Positions 17,412-24,901 of a stretch of 64,000 bases of DNA are shown here, one piece after another. This stretch comes from Hymenobacter gummosus (lineage in GTDB: Bacteria; Bacteroidota; Bacteroidia; Cytophagales; Hymenobacteraceae). The DNA lies in assembly GCF_003970915.1 (NCBI RefSeq), contig NZ_RXOF01000005.1, positions 310,001-374,000 of the forward strand. The letters run 5' to 3'. The notes beneath the pieces were generated by a model. The model ran no database searches, had not been told where the DNA came from, and worked only from the letters and a program-made list of their open reading frames with translations. Position 1 is the first letter of the stretch. Each line of letters opens with the position of its first letter. The translations under genes were made by a program, and so were the position numbers.

Positions 17412-17789
17412 TCAGCCCAGGCTCAAGGGCACAACGCTGAGGCCTAACATGCTCAGCTCCAGCAGCAGCAAGCCGCCAAATACGAGCCAGCCCAGGCTCA
17501 GCGCCACCGTAGCGGCCACCGGCCGGTCGTGCTGGCAGCGGTGCCACATGGGCCGGATGACCAGCACCAGCGTAGCGCCCTGGGTGGCAAAAGGCAGCAC
17601 CGCCAGCGCCCCCAAGGCCAGGTTGGTGGGGCCAGCCGCTTCGGCGTGCACCAAAACCACCGCGCTGATCAGCCCCACCACCGCCGACAGGAGCAGAATA
17701 GCCAGCAGGCTCAACAGGGCCAGGGCAATAGAGGGCGCGTCCGGCGGGGCGGCGGGGTTGGCCGGACGTTCGTAGCGCAGAATGCTCAT
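17412..17789 (-). CDS. Small membrane protein with LRYER N-terminus
   Basis: 125 residues, starting MSILRYERPANP and then four membrane segments (ALALLSLLAILLLSAVVGLI, LALGALAVLPFATQGATLVL, VALSLGWLVFGGLLLLELSM). The N-terminal LRYER tag recurs in the gene at 18458-18886, so these may be distant paralogues. No shared palindrome lies in front of this one. Function unknown. Confidence 0.75.
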   Translation of the reverse strand: MSILRYERPANPAAPPDAPSIALALLSLLAILLLSAVVGLISAVVLVHAEAAGPTNLALGALAVLPFATQGATLVLVIRPMWHRCQHDRPVAATVALSLGWLVFGGLLLLELSMLGLSVVPLSLG

Positions 17790-17889
17790 GGGCAGAAATG
17801 GTGGTGAATGCGTGATTTATAATCGATAAGCCCCCTGTTAAGGCAGGAAAGCCGGTAAGCTTCCCTGCCCGTAATCAGCGGATATTATG

Positions 17890-18387
17890 CTAATGATATT
17901 CCATCCTATTGCAGGGCTTTGAATCCGAATCAAATAAATATTCACCGGCCATACATAAATAGCTAAACAGCAGGAACGGAATAAATAATGCCGCTATATA
18001 CAGGCTGTGCCGACGGCTCCGGGATATGTCGTAGAGCATGGCCCCGGCCATGGCCACAAATGGACCCAGCCACAGGATGGCGTGCCCGCGGCTTTCGTGG
18101 GCGTAAATGGGCTCTTGGCATTCGTAAGAGTAGCTGTTGTCGGATAGCCAGCCGCCTTCCGTGCGAATTTGGGGCTTGTAACCGACAATATCCTTGGCGT
18201 TGTAGGCTTCCATAAACGTGGCTTTGGCCCAGCAGAAAACGAACAGATAAACCAGGATTGCCGGTGGCACCGCCGTCAGATTTCGGCCTGTCAATCGGAG
18301 CCCGATGTACAGCACCAGGAGAATTAAGCCAAACCACAACCCGACGTGGTACAGCTCGGTAAAATAATTATAGGCAATGAGCAGCAT
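17890..18387 (-). CDS. Polytopic membrane protein with Cys-bearing loop
   Basis: 165 residues with about five membrane segments and a central hydrophilic loop (YSYECQEPIYAHESRGHA) containing Cys, His and Glu. Its lower GC content than its neighbours suggests a different history. Family unknown. Confidence 0.75.
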   Translation of the reverse strand: MLLIAYNYFTELYHVGLWFGLILLVLYIGLRLTGRNLTAVPPAILVYLFVFCWAKATFMEAYNAKDIVGYKPQIRTEGGWLSDNSYSYECQEPIYAHESRGHAILWLGPFVAMAGAMLYDISRSRRHSLYIAALFIPFLLFSYLCMAGEYLFDSDSKPCNRMEYH

Positions 18388-18457
18388 AGTGAGTTTTCGG
18401 CTAATAATTAATTCGCATTCAGAAGTATTCCAATGGCTTTTTCCGCGGCCTCCGCCA

Positions 18458-18886
18458 TCAAGCCGGGCCAGCCGCGGGCCGCCGTACGAGGTAGTAACCC
18501 AGCACCGCCCCGCTCACCGGCAGCACCAGAAAACTGGCGTAGCCCAGCCAACCGAAGCCAAAATTCAGCATCCGCCCAGCCCAATCCGCCCCGATGGCCA
18601 GCACGGCGCAGGGCCAAGCCCGGCAGGTGTAGCCCGGCCGTCGGCTCCGCAGCACGCGGCACGTAGCCCAGCCCAGCAGCGCCGGCCAGCCGAAGCCGAA
18701 GAGTGGTAGCAGCAGCAGCCAGCCCAGCAGCACGCCCACGGCAAAGCTGCCGTCGAGGTCTTCCAGGGCGGAACGGCCGTAGGCCGGTGCCACCGCGCCG
18801 AGTGCAGTTGCCAGCACCAGCCAGGCCTTCGAGGCCGGGGCAAGGCGCCAATGGTCAGCCGACCGTTCGTACCGCAGAAAATTCAT
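18458..18886 (-). CDS. Small membrane protein with LRYER N-terminus
   Basis: 142 residues, starting MNFLRYERSADHW, then four hydrophobic segments (AWLVLATALGAVAPAYG, FAVGVLLGWLLLLPLFGFGW, AVLAIGADWAGRMLNFGF, FLVLPVSGAVLGYYLV). The shared palindrome sits 11 bp before its ATG, between it and the regulator gene upstream. Function unknown. Confidence 0.75.
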   Translation of the reverse strand: MNFLRYERSADHWRLAPASKAWLVLATALGAVAPAYGRSALEDLDGSFAVGVLLGWLLLLPLFGFGWPALLGWATCRVLRSRRPGYTCRAWPCAVLAIGADWAGRMLNFGFGWLGYASFLVLPVSGAVLGYYLVRRPAAGPA

Positions 18887-18897
18887 TTCTGTAAAGA

Positions 18898-18914
18898 ACT
18901 TTGTGTTTCAAAGT
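18898..18914 (-). promoter_or_regulatory. Shared operator palindrome, site 2
   Basis: ACTTTG-TGTTT-CAAAGT, identical to site 1, in the 44-bp gap between the winged-helix regulator stop and the next start. Confidence 0.7.
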
Positions 18915-18930
18915 TTTGCCGCAAAAAAAT

Positions 18931-19245
18931 TTACCCGTCGCGGCGCAGCAGCTTTTCGAGGGTGTCGAGGTGGTCCTGGAAGGCTTGGCGGCCCTCCTTG
19001 GTGGCGGTGAAGGTGGTATTGGGCTTCTTGCCGATGAACTGCTTGTTGACCTGCACGTAGCCGGCTTTTTCCAGGGCGGCGGCGTGGCTGGCGAGGTTGC
19101 CGTCGGTCAGGTCCAGCGTCTCCTTCAGGTCGCCGAAGCTCACCTCCTCGTTGGCCATGAGCACGGCCATGACGCCCAGCCGCACGCGGTGGTCAAAGGC
19201 CTTGTTGAGCTGGTGGATGGCGTGCTTCACGAGCGGGAAACGCAA
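18931..19245 (-). CDS. Winged-helix transcriptional regulator (HTH_34 type)
   Basis: 104 residues, essentially one winged helix: NKAFDHRVRLGVMAVLM, the recognition part LKETLDLTDGNLASHAAALE, and the wing VNKQFIGKKPNTTFTATKEG. This small MarR/ArsR-like class is common in Bacteroidota next to membrane-protein genes. The start is TTG (19245) or GTG (19230); family alignment suits either. It lies among three genes preceded by the same palindrome and is the obvious candidate to bind it. No palindrome lies in front of its own gene. Confidence 0.88.
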   Translation of the reverse strand: MRFPLVKHAIHQLNKAFDHRVRLGVMAVLMANEEVSFGDLKETLDLTDGNLASHAAALEKAGYVQVNKQFIGKKPNTTFTATKEGRQAFQDHLDTLEKLLRRDG

Positions 19246-19394
19246 CCGGCGGGGCGGCGCACAGAATCAGCGGAGAAACGGAAACGAGGGGCGAAGGTAA
19301 GTCAATGCTGGCATGACTTGCTGATTGAGTGATTGAAGGCTCATTCAAGAATTAACCGGTTTTGGGCCCAACACTCAATCATTCAATCATCTAC

Positions 19395-20045
19395 TCACTG
19401 CGCCGATGCCTGCCGCTCGTAGCGGTTGTACATGAGCAGGCCGTAGCCGATGTGGCAGAGGCCGAAGCCGATAGCGAAGAAGACGAAGGCCCAGTTGGGA
19501 AACAGCGTGGCCACCAGCCCCACCACCAGCTCCGAAATGCCCAGGAGCTTGATTTCGTCGAGGGTGTATTTGCTGGCGTTGAGCAGGGCCAGGCCGTAAA
19601 ACAGCAGCATGCCCGGCACCACCAGGCCGGCCGCCCCGCGCAGGTAGAGCTGCAGGCAGAACAGCCCGCCCACCACCAGCGGAATGGCCATGCTCCAGAA
19701 CAGGCGGCGCACCACCGGGTCCCAGAGCGAACGGCCGCTGCTGTGGGTGCGGCGCTGGGTGAAATACACGGCCACGCCCCCGGCCAGCAGGATGATGACC
19801 AGGGCCAGGCCCAGCAGGAAGGGCAGGGTGCTGTGGCGCATCTGCTCCGAGCCCTCCATCAGCCGCACGAAGCCGCCCGGGCCGTACTGGGTGCGCAGGT
19901 ACCAGTGCCCAAAGCCGGCCCCGGCCAGGGCCACCACCCCCGCCCCTACCCCCGACAAGCCGCTCAGGGAAATGAAGCGCGAGGAGCGCTCCATGATGGT
20001 GCGGATTTCGGCTAGCTGGGCTAAGGGGTCAACGGCTGGCTTCAT
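19395..20045 (-). CDS. Membrane protein with four to six TM segments, operator-linked
   Basis: 216 residues, ATG set at MKPAVDPLAQLAEIRTIMER. A cytoplasmic amphipathic start (AEIRTIMERSSRFISLSGLSG) precedes about six membrane segments. The C-terminus reads YNRYERQASAQ, echoing the RYER tag of two neighbours. Bacteroidota often place such a gene directly upstream of a winged-helix regulator, as here (149 bp). The shared palindrome lies 9 bp before the start codon. Function unknown. Confidence 0.82.
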   Translation of the reverse strand: MKPAVDPLAQLAEIRTIMERSSRFISLSGLSGVGAGVVALAGAGFGHWYLRTQYGPGGFVRLMEGSEQMRHSTLPFLLGLALVIILLAGGVAVYFTQRRTHSSGRSLWDPVVRRLFWSMAIPLVVGGLFCLQLYLRGAAGLVVPGMLLFYGLALLNASKYTLDEIKLLGISELVVGLVATLFPNWAFVFFAIGFGLCHIGYGLLMYNRYERQASAQ

Positions 20046-20054
20046 ATTCAGAGC

Positions 20055-20071
20055 ACTTTGTATTGCAAAGC
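20055..20071 (-). promoter_or_regulatory. Shared operator palindrome, site 3
   Basis: ACTTTG-TATTG-CAAAGC, one mismatch from the site 1/2 arms and the same 5-bp spacing, 9 bp before the start of the membrane-protein gene. Confidence 0.65.
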
Positions 20072-20196
20072 TGGTTAACTTTTCCCTGCTTTGCAACTCT
20101 GGGCCCGACTTTTTTCCGGCGGGCATCGGCCGGGCAGCCATGCCGCGTGCCGGGCGGGCTGCCCAGCCGCCAAGTTACCATCCTCTACTTAATACC

Positions 20197-20658
20197 ATGT
20201 CGCTGTCCGCTGCCCCGCCCATTGCTTCCAAACCGCCCTGGCACAAGGCCGTGCTCCTGTGGCTTTGCACCAATGCCGGCGGCAGCGCAGTGTTTGTGGG
20301 CTTGCTGCTGCTGTTGGGTATCAGAGATGGTGATGCGGCCTTCGGACTGTTTGCCGGCTTGGTGGGTGGCCTGATAGCAGCGGTTGTTTCGCTGGCCAGT
20401 GTGCCACTGGCCGGACTGCTGTTCTTTCTGTTGCCGCGGGTAACAGCCTACTGGCAACGGCAGTGGCTAGCTGGCCTTGGCCCGACGGTGATATTTCTGT
20501 TGCCGGTTGTAGGTATGACAGACTTTATAAGCGAGCCAGCTTGGAGGCTGCTTGCTTGCGCCCTACCATACTGGCCGGCGGCACTGGCCAGCGCCATGTA
20601 CTTGTACCGCCCCTGGCTGTTTCCGGCCGCGGCCGTGGCCGAGGAGCCATGGGTGTAA
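20197..20658 (+). CDS. Small membrane protein, tandem paralogue 1
   Basis: 153 residues, four membrane segments. It shares length, layout and ends with the following gene: an N-terminal KAVLLWLCTN segment and a C-terminal YWPAALASAMYLYRPWLF followed by AEEPWV. Its TAA overlaps the next ATG (TAATG). Clear tandem duplicates, function unknown. Confidence 0.8.
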   Translation: MSLSAAPPIASKPPWHKAVLLWLCTNAGGSAVFVGLLLLLGIRDGDAAFGLFAGLVGGLIAAVVSLASVPLAGLLFFLLPRVTAYWQRQWLAGLGPTVIFLLPVVGMTDFISEPAWRLLACALPYWPAALASAMYLYRPWLFPAAAVAEEPWV

Positions 20659-21119
20659 TGCCACGCTATTCTGCTACTGCTATGCCCGCACCCAAACCAC
20701 CCCTGACCAACGCCCTGCTGCTGTGGCTGCTCACCAACCTTAGCGGCGCGGGCCTGATGAACGGCGTACTGCTGCTGTTTGCCGTCTGGCAGGGCCGCCT
20801 TGGCAATGCCCTGCTGATGGGCCTGTTCGGCGCCATGCTGGCCGCGGGTTTTTCGCTCATTACCATTCCGCTGGCGGCCGGGCTGTTTTACCTGCTGCCG
20901 CGGCTGGCCAGCTTCCGCCACCGGCAAGTGGCCGCCGCTCTGGGCATCACCACATTGTTTCTGCTGCCTTTGCTGCTGGTGGCCGGCCTGTTCGGGGGCC
21001 TCGACGAGCTGTTGCTGTTTGCCCTGGTGTATTGGCCGGCCGCGCTGGGCTGCGCCATGTACCTGTACCACCCCTGGCTGTTTGCCCCGGCCCCTGCGGC
21101 CGAGGAGCCGTGGGTCTGA
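20658..21119 (+). CDS. Small membrane protein, tandem paralogue 2
   Basis: 153 residues from the ATG that overlaps the previous stop; this gives exactly the length of paralogue 1 and supports the start over ATG at 20682. NALLLWLLTN at the N-terminus and YWPAALGCAMYLYHPWLF plus AEEPWV at the end match the first copy, while the middle has diverged. Four membrane segments. Function unknown. Confidence 0.8.
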   Translation: MPRYSATAMPAPKPPLTNALLLWLLTNLSGAGLMNGVLLLFAVWQGRLGNALLMGLFGAMLAAGFSLITIPLAAGLFYLLPRLASFRHRQVAAALGITTLFLLPLLLVAGLFGGLDELLLFALVYWPAALGCAMYLYHPWLFAPAPAAEEPWV

Positions 21120-21190
21120 GCCAGTAACTGGGCTGGCATCGGGACGGCGACGTATCTTGTCAGCGCCCTCCGCCCCCTGCCCCGCCCGCT

Positions 21191-21979
21191 ATGAAGCTCC
21201 GCCTGCACCTGTTCGAGTTCGAAGACCAGCCCTGGTTTCCCAACGTGGTGCGGGCCGGCATGCTGGACTACCTGCGTTTTATGATAACGCACCTGCACAC
21301 CTACCGGCCCATCGCGCCGCTGCTGGCCGAGGGGCTGCGCCGCACCGGGCAGACGCAGGTGCTGGAGCTGTGCGCCGGCGCGGGCGGTGGCACCGAAGAC
21401 GTGCTGCAGGCCCTGCAGCAGGAGCTGCCCGAGGCGCGCATCCTGCTCACCGACCTCTATCCCCAGCCGGCCGCCTGGCGCCACATCGAGCAGCAGACCG
21501 GCGGCCGCATAGCCTTCGTGCCCGAGCCGGTGAATGCCCTGCAGGTGCCGGCGGCGCTGCCGGGCTTCCGGGCGGTGTTTTCGGCCTTTCACCACTTCCG
21601 GCCGGCACCCGGTGAGGCGCTGCTGCGCGACGCGGTGCGGGCGGGCACCGGCGTGGGCGTATTCGAGGGGGCGGGCAAGCACTGGTGGGAGCTGCTGCTG
21701 GCCTGCACCGTGCTGCCGGTGGTGCTGCTGTGCATCATGCCCTTCGTGCGCCCGTTCAGCCTGAGCCGGCTGTTTTTCACCTACCTCGTCCCGCTGATTC
21801 CGCTCTTCACCATCTGGGACGGCGTGGTGAGCATTCTGCGCATGTACCCGCCCGAGCAGCTGCTGCAGCTGGCCCGCCGCGCCGACCCCGACGGCCGCTA
21901 CGCGTGGCAGGCCGGCAAAGTGCGCCACCCCCAGGGCCCAGAAGTAACCTACCTCGTCGGCTGGCCCAAGGGGCAATGA
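21191..21979 (+). CDS. Class I SAM-dependent methyltransferase with membrane anchor
   Basis: 262 residues. SAM-binding loop VLELCAGAGGGTEDVL (near residue 58), then ILLTDLYPQPAAW and AVFSAFHHFRP follow the class I order. A pair of membrane segments near residues 175-215 (LLLACTVLPVVLLCIMPF, FFTYLVPLIPLFTIW) is inserted before the C-terminal strand. The UbiA gene follows on the same strand, so a membrane isoprenoid or lipid is a plausible methyl acceptor; this is inference. Confidence 0.85.
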   Translation: MKLRLHLFEFEDQPWFPNVVRAGMLDYLRFMITHLHTYRPIAPLLAEGLRRTGQTQVLELCAGAGGGTEDVLQALQQELPEARILLTDLYPQPAAWRHIEQQTGGRIAFVPEPVNALQVPAALPGFRAVFSAFHHFRPAPGEALLRDAVRAGTGVGVFEGAGKHWWELLLACTVLPVVLLCIMPFVRPFSLSRLFFTYLVPLIPLFTIWDGVVSILRMYPPEQLLQLARRADPDGRYAWQAGKVRHPQGPEVTYLVGWPKGQ

Positions 21980-22035
21980 TTGAATGAAGGAATGACTGAA
22001 TGATTTTCTTAACAGGCAAATAGCTCGATGGCCAA

Positions 22036-22078
22036 ATGGTCGGTCGTGCTGAACTGCTCACGTCAGCACGACCGACCA
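22036..22078. repeat. Intergenic hairpin
   Basis: TGGTCGGTCGTGCTGA and its complement around a 10-bp loop, in the gap between the methyltransferase and UbiA genes. Short TCATTCAATCAT-type runs follow up to the UbiA start; the run CACTCAATCATTCAATCAT also occurs near 19371. Confidence 0.75.
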
Positions 22079-22186
22079 TCTGGCTACCAGGGCATTTGAC
22101 CATTCAGTCGAGCCATTTGGCCATCAACCAAACAGCCGTTCAATCATTGCCCCAACCAATCATTCGCTCACTCAATCATTCAATCA

Positions 22187-23083
22187 TTGACCACTGCCAA
22201 TTACCAAAAAGCCCTGCCGCTGCTGCGCATCCCGTTTTCGGTGTACCTGATGCCGGTGTACTGGTTTGCGCTGAGCGCGCTGCGCCAGCCGTTTTCGGGG
22301 CCGCGGGCGGTGGGCGTGTTCGTGGTGCTGCACCTGCTGGCTTACCCCGCCTCCAACGGCTACAACTCCTGGTTCGACCGCGACGAGGGCAGCATCGGGG
22401 GCTTGGAGCGGCCGCCGCAGGTCACGCCGGCGCTGTGGCACCTGGTCGTGCTGTTCGACGCGCTAGCCGTGCTCGGGGCCCTGCTCATCAGCTGGGAGTT
22501 TGCCGCGCTGCTGACGGTGTACCTGCTCGTATCGAAGGCCTACAGCTACGACCGGATTCGGCTCAAGAAGTACCCCATCATCAGCACGCTGGTGGTGGTG
22601 GTGTTTCAGGGTGCGTTTACGTTCCTGATGACGCAGGTAGGCGCGCAGGCCCGCTCGGCGGAAATCCTCGCCCCCGACAACCTGCTGCTGGCTCTGGTCA
22701 GCAGCCTGTTTTTGTGCGGCTCCTACCCGCTCACGCAGGTGTACCAGCATCGGGAAGACCGGCAGCGCGGCGACCAGACGCTCAGTTTATTGCTGGGCCT
22801 GCGCGGCACTTTCGTGTTTGCCGGGCTGGGGCTGCTGGCCGGGGCCGCAGTGCTGGGCTACGCCTTCTGGCAGCGGCAGGAGCTGGCTTTCCTGGTGATT
22901 TTTGCCGTGGCCACGCTGCCGGTGGTGCTGCTCTTCGCGCGCTGGGTGCTGGCCGTGTGGCACGATGCGGCCGCCGCCGACTTCCGCCACACCATGCGCA
23001 TGAACCAGGTGTCGTCTTTGTGCCTGAGCGCGGCGTTTATCCTGATGCTGGCGCTGCGGCACTTCGGCAGCGTGCTGCCCTGA
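22187..23083 (+). CDS. UbiA-family prenyltransferase
   Basis: 298 residues, about eight to nine membrane helices. The first Asp-rich motif is NSWFDRDEG (NxxxDxD) near residue 64 and the second is YQHREDRQRGDQT near 190, both required for Mg-prenyl diphosphate binding in UbiA enzymes, so the enzyme should be active. The start is TTG; no ATG or GTG lies before the first helix. The aromatic or polar acceptor cannot be told. The methyltransferase just upstream may act on the same product. Confidence 0.88.
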   Translation: MTTANYQKALPLLRIPFSVYLMPVYWFALSALRQPFSGPRAVGVFVVLHLLAYPASNGYNSWFDRDEGSIGGLERPPQVTPALWHLVVLFDALAVLGALLISWEFAALLTVYLLVSKAYSYDRIRLKKYPIISTLVVVVFQGAFTFLMTQVGAQARSAEILAPDNLLLALVSSLFLCGSYPLTQVYQHREDRQRGDQTLSLLLGLRGTFVFAGLGLLAGAAVLGYAFWQRQELAFLVIFAVATLPVVLLFARWVLAVWHDAAAADFRHTMRMNQVSSLCLSAAFILMLALRHFGSVLP

Positions 23084-23122
23084 GCCCAAACGCCGCCCCC
23101 GGCCGCTGCGTACAACGGGGCT

Positions 23123-23770
23123 ATGCTGATTCGCCGCCTCACCCCTACCCTGACGCTGCTGGCCGCGCTGGCAGCCTGTTCCACGCCTTCCTCCGAGCGC
23201 TCCGCCGGCACGCCCGCCGTTGGCACCGACACCGCCACCGTGTCCGACTCGCCCGCGCCGGAGCCCCTGGATACCACCGCCGCCTCGGTCACCAATGCCC
23301 AGTCGGATACGCTGAAAGTGGTGCGTACTCGCCACCTGTTTTCCTCGCCCTCCGCCCCCGATTTGTTTCAGCTGGTGCTGCGCGGCGACTCCCTGCTCAG
23401 CAGCGAAGCCACCTTCACTATCACGGCCGCCGACGGCACCGTCATTTTCCGCGAAGCCCTCAGCTCGGCCGACCTTGAAGCCAGCATGGTGTACGAAATG
23501 ACCAAGCCCGGGGCCACCCGCCAGGAGCGCGAAGCCTACGTGCGCCGGCGCATGGACGAGTTTTTCGCCGCCAAGAACTTCCGCACGCCCGCCATCGGCC
23601 CGAAAGACAGCTACCAGCCCGGTAGCCTCGACCGGGCCGGCCGGGACGATTTGCGCCGCCGCTCGGGCACCGTCAGCTTCGACTACCTGGTGGGCAAGGA
23701 AGACCGGCGCCGCATTGCCTGGTCGCCGCTCAAGAAGCAAGTGGTGCGCCTCGGCGGCGTAGGCAGCTGA
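23123..23770 (+). CDS. Lipoprotein of unknown function
   Basis: 215 residues with signal peptide and lipobox LAAC, a Thr/Ser/Pro/Ala linker of about 45 residues, then a mixed domain (LFQLVLRGDSLLSSEATFTI, EREAYVRRRMDEFFAAKNF). It ends at a strong hairpin shared with the convergent DsbA-family gene. No family recognised. Confidence 0.78.
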   Translation: MLIRRLTPTLTLLAALAACSTPSSERSAGTPAVGTDTATVSDSPAPEPLDTTAASVTNAQSDTLKVVRTRHLFSSPSAPDLFQLVLRGDSLLSSEATFTITAADGTVIFREALSSADLEASMVYEMTKPGATRQEREAYVRRRMDEFFAAKNFRTPAIGPKDSYQPGSLDRAGRDDLRRRSGTVSFDYLVGKEDRRRIAWSPLKKQVVRLGGVGS

Positions 23771-23781
23771 CTTTTCCGGCC

Positions 23782-23842
23782 CGCCGACACCCAAGCGCCC
23801 GGCTTACCAATCGGTGGTAGGCCGGGCGCTTGGGTGTCGGCG
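23782..23842. terminator. Bidirectional hairpin between convergent genes
   Basis: Perfect 22-bp arms starting CGCCGACACCCAAGCGCCCG, loop 17 bp. There is no T-run, so it may also act as an mRNA 3' end stabiliser. Confidence 0.75.
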
Positions 23843-23859
23843 CGTGCGTATCGGGCTGC

Positions 23860-24555
23860 TTAGGCCGAGGGCTGTTGCCCTGCTTCGGGGGCATCCGGGG
23901 CGGCGGTTTCTTCCAGCAGCTGCTCCAGGCCGGCTTTCAGCTGCTCGTAGGGCTGGTAGCCGCGGGCCAGCACGTAGCCGTCCTGCCCGTGGGCGAAAAT
24001 CAGTGTGGGGAAGCCCTGCACGCCCAGGCGCTGCACCACCTCAAACTCGTGCTTGGTGGCCTGCCGGCTGGCGTCGCTGTCCCACCAGCGCACAAACTCT
24101 TCGGGGTCGAGGCTAAACTGCCGGGCCAGTGCGGCGTAGGTCTGCGGCTCGTTCAGATCCTGCCCGTCCACGAACAAGGCGCGCTGCAGGGCGTGGGCAA
24201 ACTCGGCTTCGCGGCTGAGCGGGTCGAGCTGCTTGAACACCATCAGCGCCCGGCTCGGCGGCTCGGAGTCGTTGCGGTAGCTGCCCTCGGCGCCCAGGCG
24301 CTGGTAGGCCGCGCCAAACTCGGCGCCCGTCACCTGCGCCACCTGCGCGTGCGACTCCTGCAGCGCCGGCCACACGTGGCGAATGGGCCGCACCTGGGGG
24401 CCCACCACCATGCCGCCGCTGAGCACCGTCACGGGCACGCGGTCGGCAAACTCTGCGGCCAGGCGCTGCACCACCGGGCTGGTACCGTAGCACCAGCTGC
24501 AGAGCGGGTCGAAGATGTACAGAAGCTGGCGTTCGGCTTGGTTGGATTGGCTCAT
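23860..24555 (-). CDS. DsbA-family (FrnE-like) thioredoxin-fold protein
   Basis: 231 residues. The redox motif DPLCSWCYG (CSWC) at residues 17-25 and the late cis-Pro region GVQGFPTLIF define the DsbA/FrnE fold. The absence of a signal peptide points to a cytoplasmic oxidoreductase like FrnE rather than a periplasmic disulfide catalyst. ATG preferred over a TTG two codons earlier. An Ala/Pro-rich tail ends the protein. Confidence 0.88.
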   Translation of the reverse strand: MSQSNQAERQLLYIFDPLCSWCYGTSPVVQRLAAEFADRVPVTVLSGGMVVGPQVRPIRHVWPALQESHAQVAQVTGAEFGAAYQRLGAEGSYRNDSEPPSRALMVFKQLDPLSREAEFAHALQRALFVDGQDLNEPQTYAALARQFSLDPEEFVRWWDSDASRQATKHEFEVVQRLGVQGFPTLIFAHGQDGYVLARGYQPYEQLKAGLEQLLEETAAPDAPEAGQQPSA

Positions 24556-24846
24556 GCGCAAAACTACTCAGTCGCCCGGTAAACTTCTGGTCAATATTAA
24601 GTAGTTCACGGCCAGCGTCGAAGCCAGCCGTAGCCAGCCGGAACCAAGCCTATGGAAAGGCCATTAGCATATTTATTTCGCAAAAAACACCAATACAAAG
24701 TATCCCATCAGCCCGGAGCACCCCATTGTGACGCTGCCGGGCCTGCCCGCCGGCCTGTACGTGTGCCGGCCGCGTACCGCTGCGGGCCTGCTCAGCCAAC
24801 GCCTCGTCGGCCCTGAACCGGGCCGGCAGACCAGGCTCTATAATGA
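24556..24846. other. Intergenic space, no gene seen
   Basis: Holds the upstream region of the DsbA-family gene, including an AT-rich stretch near 24660-24710, and the far side of the rho terminator. One CAAAGT half-site (24698-24703) occurs but without its partner arm. Confidence 0.5.
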
Positions 24847-24880
24847 AAAAGGCCCGCCGGCAGCTGCCAGCGGGCCTTTT
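24847..24880 (-). terminator. rho gene terminator
   Basis: AAAAGGCCCGC arms with a 12-bp loop; on the minus strand the stem is followed by TTTTTC. Located 22 bp after the rho stop. Confidence 0.85.
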
Positions 24881-24901
24881 CCTTGCGGGGCGGCATCAGC
24901 C

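Noticed and set aside
24698..24703. Fourth ACTTTG/CAAAGT operator upstream of the DsbA-family gene
   Set aside because: Only the CAAAGT half is present; no ACTTTG partner at the 5-bp spacing.
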